Below, piece after piece: positions 1-11,770 of a stretch of 64,000 nucleotides of DNA (position 1 is the stretch's first letter; each line of letters starts with the position of its first letter). Under the pieces are notes generated by a model that was given only the letters and a program-made list of their open reading frames with translations, had not been told where the DNA came from and searched no databases. The translations under genes and the position numbers were made by a program. Source of the DNA: Vespa crabro (Eukaryota > Arthropoda > Insecta > Hymenoptera > Vespidae); assembly GCF_910589235.1 (NCBI RefSeq), contig NC_060971.1, positions 4,200,826 through 4,264,825 on the forward strand, given 5' to 3'.

Positions 1-2
1 CC

Positions 3-5
<3 letters not shown>

Positions 6-64
<59 letters not shown>
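6..64. repeat. (CT)n microsatellite
   Basis: Uninterrupted CT dinucleotide array of about 59 bases at the left edge. Confidence 0.97.
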
Positions 65-69
<5 letters not shown>

Positions 70-360
70 GTCTTTACTTCGTAAGTGGAACGCTAATTAC
101 GCGCTTAATGCGAACGCCGGCTAACGAGTAGAAAAATTACAAAAGAATATATATATATATAGAAAGAGAAAGAGTGAGAGAAATGGAAAGAGATAAAGAT
201 CTTCTAATAGCGAAGAGACAAAGTTCGAGGGAGGAGGAGGAGGAGGAAGGCGGGCCGAAGGACGGTACATCATGGAAAAGTCATGACTCGGAAGGAGCAA
301 AGCGCACGAGTAAAACGTATATAAAGGAATACAGGGTCCTTGTTGTGTTGAAGTAAAACC

Positions 361-399
361 GCACGCACGCAGGCACGCACGCACGCACGCACGCACGCA
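361..399. repeat. (ACGC)n tetranucleotide array
   Basis: About nine ACGC/GCAC units with one AGGC interruption near 371; CpG in every unit. Confidence 0.95.
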
Positions 400-1398
400 A
401 AAACGCCTTCCACGAGTGAAGGCAAACTCGCACGCACGTTTTGCGGTGTACTCGAGAAGGATAAAGAGCGTAAAAGGGGAGACGAATAGGGAGGTGTGGT
501 GAGATGAAGACAGAGAGGAAAAGGGAGAAAGCGAGACGAAAGGTGCCCAGACCGCAAGCGGTACCATCAACCAACCCCCTTCGAGCAACGTAATGGCAAC
601 GTTTTACGGTCTTACGAAACACGATTGCGGCTAATCGCGAAATCCTCGACGTACAGGATAGTCCCTTTGAAGATTAGGGCCACACTATTATTTTCAAAAT
701 AATTTCTTTATTATTCTTTTCTCGAAATAAATATTTTTAATATATTCAACTTATGGATATTATTAATTATATTATACGAATTTGAAGATTTAAAATTTTT
801 GAATTTTTTCTATTCGACGAAGTGCTTTTTTCTTCTCTCTCTCTCTCTCTCTTTCTATATATATCTCTTTGTCTCTTTCTGTCTCTCTTACTTCTCATCG
901 TCCCCAGGACGAGAGGCAGTCATATCGATAACGCAACCCCTCGCGGATAATTGAGCTTAACGAAGTGTCTGGCAGCCGGTGGAAACGAATTCGTCTGCTC
1001 TCTCTCTCTCTCTCTCTCTCTCTCGTTTTCTCTCGAAGCGAGGCCGCGATGTGCGGGAGGAGCGGCCCCGCAGGAGAAGCTGCGACGATCCAAATCCAAT
1101 CTTCCAATCGGAGTCAATTACAGACTGACAATGCCCGGACGAGCGAGCTGCGCTGCCTAAATGTCAGCCGTACAAAGCGACGGTGTCATTTCGTATACAA
1201 ACGGGATTACGCGATCTAATTCACGGACCTGACAAAAGGCCGATAAAGGAATCTGTGAAAGCCGAACGAATAACTGAGAGAAAAAGATTTTCTTACATTA
1301 CTCCCAGTTCATCGATTCCGTCGTTTCACTCTTCGAAATTCTATAACTTCATTAATACTCCAACGCAATCGTCTCGATGGCACTTAAAAAAAGAAAGG

Positions 1399-1440
<42 letters not shown>

Positions 1441-1920
1441 AAGAAAATAATCTAATGGATCTACATAATTGATCGGTAGTTAATAGTAGCAACGACATAT
1501 CGACGATTCTTCTTCTATCCGATCGACTGTATTTATTTATTTTCTCTTTGTCTCGACCTTCTGATGTCTTTTTTTTTTTTTTTCCTATCTTGATAGTTCT
1601 CTATGGCGCGGCGGTTGAAGCACAACGAGAGCAAAGGTCCGGTTCAAACAAGAACGTCCAGACTACGAGAGAGTTGCCGTACCGGGAACATTTAAGTCTA
1701 TCCAGCATGTTAATATAATGTCTTAGGCGGCCGGAGCCGTGTCGACAAGGCACGGATACTCCGCTCTTCACCCTCTCCTCCACCCTTCTTACAAGACACG
1801 GGGATAGATAATCGCGGCATTGTCTTACATCGACGCTCGTATTATACGCGTCTCGCGTTCCTAGCTACATACTTAGATAAGTGAGCTCGAACGTTTTGTA
1901 AGTGCTAGATGGAAAACATT

Positions 1921-1959
<39 letters not shown>

Positions 1960-2353
1960 TTATTTTTTCTTTTTTTTTTTTTGTTTCTTCTTTTTCTTAT
2001 TCTTCTTCTCATTTTCTTTTTATCTTACCGCCTTCCAAAAATATCCATACCAAAGTCGATGGAATATTCGCCGATGGAAGTGCCTTAACTCATAGAAGAG
2101 AGAAGAGACGTGATCGCTCAGAAAATATTCTCGAAATTCTGCCCGAGCGAGCTAGAGAAGAGAGTTACTCTAACGGTATTTCATGGAGCGCGATACGGAT
2201 TATGTTTTACGTAGGCGTACCGATGGGGAAGCACGAAGCAGGGAAAGTAAATATTGCAGTATGCACTCAGCGAGGATACAGGATGCATTGCGTCGGTGGT
2301 GCCGCCGGCAGAGAGTCAGTGAGCATCCTCTCCGAACAGAGAATGAACGTACG

Positions 2354-2356
<3 letters not shown>

Positions 2357-2409
<53 letters not shown>
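2357..2409. repeat. (GA)n microsatellite
   Basis: Uninterrupted GA array of about 53 bases; gives the Arg-Glu runs in translated frames. Confidence 0.97.
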
Positions 2410-2412
<3 letters not shown>

Positions 2413-2778
2413 GTTTCTGCATTAGCATCCGCATATATTATTTCGCGGCATAGCACGAGAGTCTGGCATGCATGCTCTACATATCCAAAGCTCGACGCTT
2501 TCGCGCGATTCGTGCATCGCTTTCGTGATATCGAAATACGTGGCACGTGCTGGTACCGTTCAAACGAATATCCAACTTGACGTTGGCTGAACTTTGCTAT
2601 CCGTGATATGTAGTATATACCTATGTAGACACCAACATTTTCGTCTACCGTTTAAAAGAGAAATAAAAAGGGAAAGAGAAAGAGGAATTTTTATCGAAAT
2701 CAAAGGAACAAAAGCGATCGTCTTCGATGAGAATTCAAACGTTATCTCGTTATCGATAGAATCTTCTTTGGGGAGACA

Positions 2779-2898
2779 AAGTTTTTCTTTTTTTTTCTCT
2801 TTTTTTGTTTTTTTTTTTTTTTGTTTTGTTTTTTCTTTTTCTTTCTCCTTTTTTTCTTCTCTTTTTTTTTCTTTTTCTTTCCTTTTTTTTTTTTTTTC
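2779..2898. repeat. T-rich polypyrimidine tract
   Basis: About 120 bases of nearly pure T with C and rare G. Translates as poly-Phe; not coding. Confidence 0.9.
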
Positions 2899-3103
2899 AC
2901 AATAAAAGAATATCGTCGACGCAGGAGATACTACAAGCGAATATTCGCGACGTGACAGCGTTCAGCTCGGCTGTCGAGCACTCCAACAGTTATTTATGGA
3001 CGTAACGTAGCGTCGACCCTCTTATTCATAGTTTTTACTCGCATTTCGCGAGCTATCCAACGTCCATGACCGAAGGATAAAAAGAAACAGAGAGAAAGAG
3101 CGT

Positions 3104-3170
3104 GAGAGAGAGAGAGAGAGAGAGAAAGAGTGAGGGAGAGAAAGAGAGAGAGAGAGAGAGAGATCAACGA
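3104..3170. repeat. Interrupted (GA)n array
   Basis: GA repeats broken by GAAAGAG and TGAGGG interruptions. Confidence 0.9.
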
Positions 3171-3828
3171 AAAACGCGTTGAAAGAAAAAGGATAGACAG
3201 TGGGAACAAAGTAGATCCAAAACATCGACGTTATTTATGATGCTTTCTCCTGCGAAAGCTCGATCGCTCTTCCGGTAGGCTCTTCGCCGTTCTCCTTTTA
3301 TTCCTCTTGAATCGATTCGGTCCTCTTATCCCATCCAACTTACACAGCTTCTTCCTCTTACTTCGGGCAACGAGTTTTTCAACTTTGACTGCGGAAAATC
3401 GAGAATAACGTTCGTGGGATCATCCGGGGAAGATGTAGAGGGTACGAATAGAATGGTAGGGCTAGTCCTCGCGCAGAGTTTCGCGCGTTTAATCCCTTAT
3501 CCCTTTAAGCGTTGTGTATTATCCTCATAAAAACTAATACAGGAACGGCGGCGAGTCTGGCTCCGCCTAAAGCCTGCTAGAAACGTATAAAAAGAAGAGA
3601 AAAAAATCGAGAAAGAGAGAGAGAAAGAGAAACAGAGAGAGAGAGAGAGTGAGAGAGAGATACGGCCAAGGGAGGGAGGGTGGAAAGAAAAAAAAAATAG
3701 ACGACTCTGAAGCGGAGAACCGGCGGCAGCGTCGGCCCCCAGGGCTCAGCCTCGAAAATACGTCGAGTTCGTGAAGAGAGAAGATAGAGAGAAAGAGAAA
3801 GAGAGAGACAAGCTACGTACTATGTGTC

Positions 3829-3831
<3 letters not shown>

Positions 3832-3877
<46 letters not shown>

Positions 3878-3891
3878 ATGTGTGTGTGTGT
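3832..3891. repeat. Compound (TA)n(TG)n array
   Basis: About 28 bases of TA switch directly into about 32 bases of TG, with one TATG interruption. A similar compound array occurs at 45765-45812. Confidence 0.95.
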
Positions 3892-4288
3892 ACGAGCGAG
3901 GGAAAGAGAGAGAAGGGAGAAGAGTTTTGTGTGCGAAAGCGGCGATATATCACTAGGCGACGAAACAACCAACCCCCGACGAGAGTTGCATTTGCATCGA
4001 CGGACCCGACACTAACACACCAATACACATGCAAAGGGAGACTTTGTATATATCTACATGTACGAAGACGTCCACGGGTATACCTAAGCTGGGCACCGAT
4101 CGACTTCATCCTCCTTTGCTACCCTCTTGTGTTCTCTCTCTCTTTCTCAAGCTATCGTGGGGGGTGCGAAGGCCCATACTTCTCTAACCCCAAGGTCTGA
4201 TTTACATTTTCTTTCCTGGCGCGAAGTCTCGTTCCACTCGATAAGAGGAAACGCCTCGATTCGCCGGTATTTCACCCCTTGCAAGAAT

Positions 4289-4294
<6 letters not shown>

Positions 4295-4327
<33 letters not shown>
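4295..4327. repeat. (GA)n microsatellite
   Basis: About 33 bases of GA following GACAGA. Confidence 0.95.
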
Positions 4328-4329
<2 letters not shown>

Positions 4330-4567
4330 TTGGAAAATGTAGAAACAGGAATACGGAGAGGGAAGGGAAAGGCGTACGATTAAAAGTATAAAGAAAAAAT
4401 GAACAATAACATTTCCTCGTTTCTTTCGATATATATACGAGATAATCAGTTATGTTGGTTCTGAAATTATTAAAAAGTTGGAGAAAACTCTAATTCGATA
4501 ATTCGATAAAATTCATTTTTATAATATCGCTATTTGAAAATTCGAGGGGAAAATAATAATTTAGTTT

Positions 4568-4819
4568 TTAATAGCTAACGCGCTCTATCTTTCCATTAAG
4601 AATGATAGAAACGTCGTAAAAGTGAAAATCGTGAAATAACTCCGTTCCCGTTCTCATGAAACGGCCGTAGGAAGAGCCGTGGTAGAATTGACCACCAGCT
4701 TTACGTATACACTCGATCGTAAATGCGAATCGATGGTGTGATAAGCGCGATGGGTTAGCTTCGACTGAAGTTTCGTTCGCATTTCGCGACGTATTCCACG
4801 ACGCATACGCGATATTCAT
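4568..4819 (-). other. Unassigned ORF candidate, 83 residues, hth strand
   Basis: ATG-started, stop-terminated frame with no simple sequence. Residues 40-60 include FTIECIRKAGGQFYHGSSYG, then RFMRTG and a Tyr/Phe/His-rich tail. No signal peptide or membrane segment and no family recognised. The sequence just upstream is not a clear acceptor, so it would be single-exon or intronic noise. CpG-rich codons such as TCG and CGA favour chance frames in this genome. Confidence 0.12.
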
Positions 4820-5360
4820 CTCTCGATCGTCCGAGAAAGATATCGATCCTTTCCGTTCCTGTTTTCGTTTGGATTACAGAGAGTGATAAATTTCTTTTGG
4901 ATGAGGTGTCACCGCGTGGATTCATATAAAAAAAAAAAAAAAAAGAGAGAAAAGAAAAGAAAAGAAAGAAAGAAAGAAAGAGAAAAAAGAAAAAGTAGGC
5001 AATATCAGGGGAGGAACACCATAAAAAAAAAAAAAAGAAAAAAAAAGAAAGAAAGAAAAGTAAAATCGTTACTTCGCATAATATACATTTCGTCGGATAG
5101 TTGATTCGACAATGGAACGACGATTTGAAAATTGTACGTGGTAATATACATACATATATACATACGTGTTAAAGAAAAGCTAGCGTCGCGACGACCGAAA
5201 CTATATCGCTGTTCTGCAAGTTACTAGCGTAGGATAAAAGGTTCGGCTCTATACTTTGAAGATCAGAGGGCTGGCACGAGGCACAACGGCATTCTCTTTC
5301 TCCTTTCTCTTACGCTGTACCACAACACGTCGTTTCTCTTTCTATCGCCATGCTTTTTTC

Positions 5361-5366
<6 letters not shown>

Positions 5367-5412
<46 letters not shown>

Positions 5413-5420
5413 TCTTTCTC
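5367..5420. repeat. (CT)n microsatellite
   Basis: About 54 bases of CT with a CCC interruption near the end. Confidence 0.95.
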
Positions 5421-5583
5421 GGTTTACACTCTATAAACGGAGCAGCAGAAGCACGGCGCCGTTACACGATCACTGAATCATTGTTGGTGATAGATAGCGC
5501 AGCTGTTGCGCACGAGATCACACGTTCTCGAAATAGTTTGCAACAATACGCTTTCGCGGTACTACTAACCCTAACACAAGAGA

Positions 5584-5615
<32 letters not shown>

Positions 5616-6194
5616 CAAAGTTCGATTTAACAAACGGCTTGGTTCTTGCCAGATGGTTCTCTCGGTTCTCACCCAGCTAATTCTTGATTACCCTCCAAAA
5701 CGTTCGCCAATTTCGCAAACGTACGTCAAAAAAGATAAAGAAAGAGAGAAAAAGAAGTCTAACGTCGTCGAAGATCTTTTGGCACTCAACGGAGATGAAA
5801 GCGAACGGCAGTGAAGAACGTTGGACAAATACCTTGCGTGGCGAATGAACAGTATACGAAGATATTTTGATACGATGAAGCCCGATGAGAAGACTATGCG
5901 AGAGAAGGGACGCTGCCAATCCTCACGAGTTTGTCGGCCAAACGAGAGAAACGTTGATCGATAATCCCTTCTCATCCCAAAACTGGCTATATCTTGAATT
6001 TAATCTCAATGACATTCGACCACTGCTTTTTGTCGCAAATAGATCGCAATTTTCGAACTCGAGAACGTGTGCACGAATGCGCTACATTTAAAACGGGTCT
6101 TACGATTAGCCTGATTCATCGCGACGATGCGACTCCTGACTCGGCCGAACTCAGAATTTATACTTCTGTTTAGTCTACGACGAAAGATTTCTCT

Positions 6195-6201
<7 letters not shown>

Positions 6202-6233
<32 letters not shown>

Positions 6234-6345
6234 CCTTGTTTTTTTTGTATTCTGACTCCCTCTCTCTCCCTCCCTCCCTCCCTCCCTCCTGCCTTCTCTT
6301 TCTCACTCTCTCTCTCTCGCTCTCTCGCTCTCTTTCTTTCTCTCT
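6202..6345. repeat. CT / CCCT array cluster
   Basis: CT array (6202-6229), then CCCT units (about 6265-6288), then interrupted CT with CG substitutions. Confidence 0.93.
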
Positions 6346-6784
6346 AGCGTCTAATCCCAGTACTAATATATACCAGGATCAACGATACGCGCGCTACGAA
6401 GCGAGCTCCATTAACTTCGCGTCGGAATTAACCAGATTAACGCTCGCTTAGCGAGGAAATAAATTTCAATAAATAATAGCGGATTCCTGAATCATTCCAA
6501 GGACTGTAAAATATCAAAGGACTTTGCTCTCGCTCGCCTAAAGATGAAAACAAATTTCTTAATATACGAAATGATGAAGAAATCTTTGTGATGGAATCGT
6601 ATGAATATTCGAATAATTATGGATAAAACGTGGATGAGATGGGCCGATTTATGAGACCCTGTATAATTCATCCACGCGCCATTATTACGTTATGAAGGAT
6701 AGGGCATATTATACGGAAGACCGGTAGTCTCGATCATCGAGTTTAGGGTTTAGAGAGGAGGAGACGTGAGTAAGTGTGAGAGAA

Positions 6785-6817
<33 letters not shown>

Positions 6818-7334
6818 AAGAGAGAGGACCGTGGTCGCTAGCTACCGTATAATTACACGAACGCCCCTTCCGGAGATGACGCGTTATTGCCTCAGGGCGA
6901 CTTCCTCGTGCGAGCAAAGGCGAAATCCTCCTCCGGACCCTCCTTCAAGGTGGACCCAAGAGGCCTACTCGGCATCGCGTAATCGCCTCGTTACATTATG
7001 ACTTTCGAAACGCTTGCTCTTTCCTGCCCTGAGGTAAAAGAGTACGCATAGACTAGACCGAGCGCGAAAGCGTTTATCGTTTGCTGCACGTAATTGATGG
7101 CTATGAAAAGAGGAAGAAAAGAAAAGGAAAACGATAGAAAAAAAAAAAAAGGGAAAAGAGAAATAATAACAGTACGTTTTATATCGAGCGAAAACGAACC
7201 GACAAATATCTCAAATTTTTAGGATAAATAGTATGCGGTAATATATATACGTAATTATGTATTTTATGAGGTGTAAATTATCAATGTATCAATTCTTTTA
7301 TCGATCTCGAATCCTGAGTATATCGATTTCTTCT

Positions 7335-7357
7335 ACGACGAGGATGACGATGAGGAG

Positions 7358-7390
<33 letters not shown>
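7335..7390. repeat. (ACG)n trinucleotide array
   Basis: Interrupted GAGGAC/GATGAC units at the left grade into about eleven perfect ACG units at the right. One of five similar GAC/ACG arrays in the window. Confidence 0.95.
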
Positions 7391-7676
7391 TAAGACAAAA
7401 TCGATCTGCATTTTCCATTCCCATTTTGCGTAGAGCCGTTCATCGAGCAGAGCTTTATTGCTTTGCCTTCTTCGTTCCCGAGAGCGTAGAACACACCCTC
7501 TCCCTTTCTTCCCACCTGCTCCCACCGCGTGATAAATGGCCTTGTTTCATCCACCCTCGGCTCCGTCCTTCGAGAAAGTCTTATCAACTCGGACGCTCGG
7601 CTACTTCACCTCCTACCTCCTCCATCTACCTTCATCCATTCCCTTTATCCACCTTTTCTCCTTACTTTTTTCCCCT

Positions 7677-7721
<45 letters not shown>

Positions 7722-9354
7722 TTCTCCTTTAAAAATCCACACCCCTATGTGGCTATATCAGCTAGACTCGAATTTCTCAGAATAAAACTCCCAATCTCAT
7801 ACACGTACGCACAATCTTTTTATATAACGTTTACGTTAAAACAACTTCATTTCCCTGAACGAACTCAAAGTAGATATTCAGAACCGAAGTGACTTCGACG
7901 TAGGAAAGTTGGCATGTTGCGGTGACGATTTATTTCGGGAGACCCGGAAAGAAAGTTAAATTGCGAATTGTGTGGCCGGAATGAGCTTCTCTCTTTCCCC
8001 CTTCACCTCTCTCTCTCTCTCTCTCTCTCCCCACTCTTTCTCTTTCAATGTCGCAAACCGAGCGATCCGGTAACCGTAGTAATGCCGTTGCTGAATCCGT
8101 AGTCGTGGGTTGGTCTCGCGGCCGAGAAGAACTTGAGGAGGGGGTAAGGGGTATGAAATGGCCCCCGGAGGAGTGATAGAGGCTACCTAATAGCTCACGG
8201 AATTGCCCCTGAAACACCTTTTTAATGAACTATTGCTACGGGAAATGAAAATGGGGGAGACGACAAGCTCTTTCTCTGCTTCGCCGCCGCGCGATATATC
8301 TTCAGCTATCTTGGGAAACTTTATACGAATCCGTTGTGGCCATTCTTGAGCCAACGTGATATCTTTCTCGATTGAATTCGCGAGTATAGAAAGATTTCTT
8401 TTTTTTTTTTTTTTTTATTCTTTTTTTTCCTCTCTCCCTCTTTCTCTCTCTCTCTCTCTCTCTTTTTCTCTTATTCCTTTTCTATTTCTTCTTCATCTTT
8501 AATTCCACGAAATATATAATTCCATTAATATAGATATATTATTGCTCGTACGAATATAACGATTATTTTTATCGAAAGATATTTCTTTTTTTTCTTTATA
8601 TTAATAACGTCATGTTGGAATAACTAAATTCTTTCTTCGCGAACGTGCGAGAAAATGCGATTCGAAAAAGAGATAGAACCGGAGATATGGAAGAGAAAGA
8701 GGAGAAGAAAAGTCCATGGATGGAGGCAAGCTGAGCCCAGCGAGACGTCGGCCGAAAACATTCCGGGGAATTAGACGCGGAGCCCCGGCAGGAGATCAAA
8801 AAAGGCAGTCTCGAAACGAAGACGAAGGAACGAGGCGATTTGTCAAAACGCGCATCGCCGCACGCGCTCCCCTCCGCGTCTCCTTTTACCCTCCAACGCT
8901 GATCTTCCTTTGTCATTGTTATGCTAACTACGTTCATAGATGGAAAGACGAGTAACGGGGGTTGAACGAGCCGAATGCTAAGTCCACGGAAATGAAATCC
9001 TTTCAAATGCGTATATACGTGAAACTTTCGTCTATGTGTTCACCGTGTAAATCTTTTGCGAACGATCCAACCAAATCTTTATTACAAATCGTCGTGTTTA
9101 TACGAAACTAACAATTTTTGCGACGTTTTTTTTTTTAATTTTAGATGTAAGTATTATTCTAGTTAAATATACATGCATATATATATGTGTGTGTGTGTGT
9201 ATGTATTATATATATATAGGAAGAATCATAAAAAGGAAATGAACGGTTATAATGAATAATGTAAACGAAAAGATCGAAAGGATGACGATGATATCCGAAA
9301 TAAGTTCTTCGAAAAAAGTCTAGATGTAATTTAGGTTAGGTTGCATTAAAGTTC

Positions 9355-9480
9355 GATGACGTTGGTAAGGACAGGAGGTAAGACTACCCCTGTGGGAATC
9401 GAAACACCCGCCACCTGACCCATTAAGGGGTGGCCTCGACTTTGCCTTCGTACTAGACTAGTTCCTTCCTCCTGGTCAGC
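9355..9480 (-). other. GC-rich block with tRNA B-box-like motif
   Basis: On the minus strand GTTTCGATTCC (9395-9405) matches ten of eleven bases of the RNA polymerase III B box GGTTCGANTCC. No A box at the normal spacing and no cloverleaf, so not a tRNA. A tRNA-derived SINE remnant is possible. Confidence 0.2.
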
Positions 9481-9496
9481 TGTAAGGGTTTGGATT

Positions 9497-9697
9497 ATGG
9501 CTGTAGCTCGCGGTGTTTACGAGTCCACGAAGGCCGATTACCGTCCTCTGATCCGGATCGGTGTTCGTCTTGAGCCAAACTTCTACACCGCATCGTCTCA
9601 CGTATCCAGTTCAGAATTTATCTATGTCTATATAAACTACTACTATTTCTATGAAATATTAGAGAGAAGAAAAAAAAAAACAAACAAAACAAAATAA
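9497..9697 (+). other. Unassigned ORF candidate, 66 residues
   Basis: Starts at ATG GCT GTA GCT and reads MAVARGVYESTKADYRPLIR, followed by IGVRLEPNF. The first 43 codons are non-repetitive with purine-first, pyrimidine-third bias; the last 20 residues run into AT-rich and poly-A sequence. Not recognised. It follows the B-box-like block at 9355-9480, so a decayed mobile element is an alternative. Confidence 0.1.
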
Positions 9698-9810
9698 TCA
9701 CGTGTACATCATCGATGACGAAGTTAAACGATTATTTGTCAAGTTTTTGTTTTTTTTCTTAATATCATTTTCTTCAGCTTCAATTCTCATCTTCGAGACT
9801 TTACTTTCCT

Positions 9811-9815
<5 letters not shown>

Positions 9816-9852
<37 letters not shown>
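9816..9852. repeat. (CT)n microsatellite
   Basis: About 37 bases of CT. Confidence 0.95.
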
Positions 9853-9856
<4 letters not shown>

Positions 9857-10610
9857 CCCTCACATCGGCAGGACCGATTTCATTTCTTTTACAAGCGCCG
9901 CGTCATCATTTTTCATAGAGCCCCGGACTCTTCCAAAGGACCCTCCGAAAGAAAAGGGAGGTCTCTCTTTCGAGAGTTTTCACGGTACGACCTCCCACGG
10001 CTCGACCCTCGACAGGTTTTCGCGAAGGATCGTTTCTATGCGATGCCGCGTGCGAGACGATGAAGTAAGCGTGAAGAACCAAGAGACCCTTATATTCCAT
10101 GCCACTGTAAACTATATCGACGCGTTTAAACGGCTCCACCGAGTGTGCCGCGTCATCGTTACTAACAAGCTCGACGCGTGTAAGATCGGCACACCTACTA
10201 CATATGTATGTATCTAGTTAAAATATAGACACAACGAGCCAACGCCCGTGTACTCCTTTCAAAGTTCGATACGCGCTTCGCATAATTCTCCTAAGCTTAT
10301 CCACTTAGCTAGACACCTACGTGCCTACATGATTCCTAGATCTTACGATTTCGCGAGTTCATAGATCTCACGTTATCGCTATGCGACCAACTTCGATTCC
10401 TCTTTCTCTCTCTCTCTCTCTCTCTCTACTTTGCCCCCTTCACCCTATTTAACTCAAGAACTTTATTAGCATTTTATAAAAGTTATACGTAGTTGTACCA
10501 GGAATGAAATCATTTAACTGGAGCAACTGGTTGTAAACTTTATATATAATGATTTTTCTCGTGGCCCTGTATTCGAGCTTTGATTTCGGTGGATGGATAG
10601 GAGATAAAGA

Positions 10611-10633
10611 GGGAGGGGGAGGGGAGGGTAGGG
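10611..10633 (+). other. G-quadruplex motif
   Basis: Five G runs of 3, 5, 4, 3 and 3 with loops A, A, A and TA; fits the canonical G3+N1-7 pattern with very short loops. Confidence 0.75.
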
Positions 10634-10743
10634 AGGAAGAAGAGAAGCAGGAGTAGGAGTAAGAGGAGGAGCATGGAGTCGGAGAAGCGTAAACACGAAT
10701 AACGACAAGGACGCAAACGACAACGAGAACAACGAGGTGGAAA

Positions 10744-10780
10744 GGGATGGGGCGGAGAGGGGGGTAGGGAGGTAAGGGGG
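10744..10780 (+). other. G-quadruplex motif
   Basis: Runs GGG, GGGG, GGGGGG, GGG and GGGGG with loops of 2, 6, 2 and 6 bases; canonical pattern, 110 bases from the previous motif. Confidence 0.7.
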
Positions 10781-10888
10781 AGGACAACGACGAGCAGCAA
10801 GTGATTTAGAATATTCGGTGGCGGATGTCAGCTATTGCTCGCCCACTGCGACGTCATTATGTCATCATCATTCTCCTTCGCGCGGAGC

Positions 10889-10906
10889 CCTCCCGTTGAC
10901 GGGAGG
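10889..10906. other. Perfect 8-base inverted repeat
   Basis: CCTCCCGT, TG, ACGGGAGG: perfect arms with a two-base centre inside a GC-rich unique block (10818-11160). Confidence 0.8.
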
Positions 10907-11705
10907 CGCGCGCCTGGACATCACTCACCCGGAGCAAGAATCGAGCACGGGACGACGAGTCCCGGCTTCACTTACCGGCCTCAACGTCGGACAAGGCTAA
11001 ACAATATTTATCATGTAGTGGAGGCCCCGTCACGCTGAATTGGAGTTCCGGTGCCACCCACGGCAAAAGCCGTCGTCTCACCCTGCCCCGTCTGATGCGA
11101 GTCAGTCTCCATAATCGGTCCTGAACTACCGATTAGACAGACCCTCGGAAGACACTTCGGCTCGGTTCAAAGGCCGACCGATTATTATTTCCCTCAATGA
11201 TTACAAAGTACTATAAATAAAATCGATCGTATTCCGATTATATAATACGATCTATTCAATGTAAAATATATATCGATCTAATTTTCTAAATGTAATTTAA
11301 ACGTAAACGATACGCATCATAGCGATTACGATTGCCTTTCGCGATTTTCCTGATACTTTTCTCTCAGGTACGATCTTCTCTCAGGTTTTTCCTTTCATTT
11401 TTCCTCCCTTCGTTTTGGCTTCGGAGTCTCCGAGGAAATCATTGAATATGCAACTTAAGGAAATCCTTGGATATTGCGCTTTATTATAAACGGGCTCGGT
11501 TCTCTTTTCCCAAGCATTCTCTCTGCCTTTTACCCAACCTCCCATTCCCACTCCCTCTCCTATTGCCTATCCCTACCCCTTGCCTTTCCCACTGGAAAGA
11601 CTTTGCATGCGAATATTTTCAGATTCGAAAATATGCAAAGTCCCTCGGGAGATTCACCCTATCTTCTTACTCTTCCTCTCCCCTCTCTCTCTCTCCCTCT
11701 CCCTC

Positions 11706-11706
<1 letters not shown>

Positions 11707-11749
<43 letters not shown>

Positions 11750-11770
11750 CCTATCTATCTATCTATCTAA
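11707..11770. repeat. (TATC)n tetranucleotide array
   Basis: About 16 TATC units with one CTAC variant, preceded by CCCTCT. Similar arrays occur at 41055-41100 and 50588-50612. Confidence 0.96.

Larger units (their letters stand above)
1..5000. other. Segment overview: microsatellite-rich intron
   Basis: Contains GA/CT tracts near 1, 840, 1000, 1410, 1925, 2360, 3100, 3610 and 4295, an ACGC array near 361-399, T-rich tracts (1951-2025, 2779-2898), a TA/TG compound array (3832-3891) and AT-rich spacers (670-830, 4380-4570). Open frames here are translations of those repeats, except the minus-strand frame at 4568-4819. Nothing else recognisable. Confidence 0.8.
5000..9340. other. Segment overview: repeats and unique spacer
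   Basis: GA/CT arrays sit at 5367-5420, 5590-5615, 6202-6345, 6780-6828, 7680-7725, 8010-8030 and 8430-8465, an ACG array at 7335-7390 and a short TA/TG array near 9180-9220. Unique sequence at 6850-7080, 8040-8400 and 8640-9010 is CpG-rich and shows no recognisable gene. A 68-residue ATG-started plus-strand frame at 5885-6091 is unremarkable. Confidence 0.75.

Noticed and set aside
1902..2453. 183-residue plus-strand open frame
   Set aside because: Nearly all of it is CT, T-rich and GA repeat translated as Ser-Leu, Phe and Arg-Glu; the short complex middle has no recognisable domain.
8596..9006. 136-codon minus-strand frame in unique sequence
   Set aside because: Starts at TTG, overlaps an equally open plus-strand frame, and ends in Phe/Ser-rich sequence; nothing recognised.
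9329..9341. Two TTAGG units, the insect telomere repeat
   Set aside because: Two units in AT-rich DNA is expected by chance; no array.
9395..9405. B-box-like sequence as a tRNA gene
   Set aside because: No A box at the normal distance, no acceptor stem and no cloverleaf on either strand.
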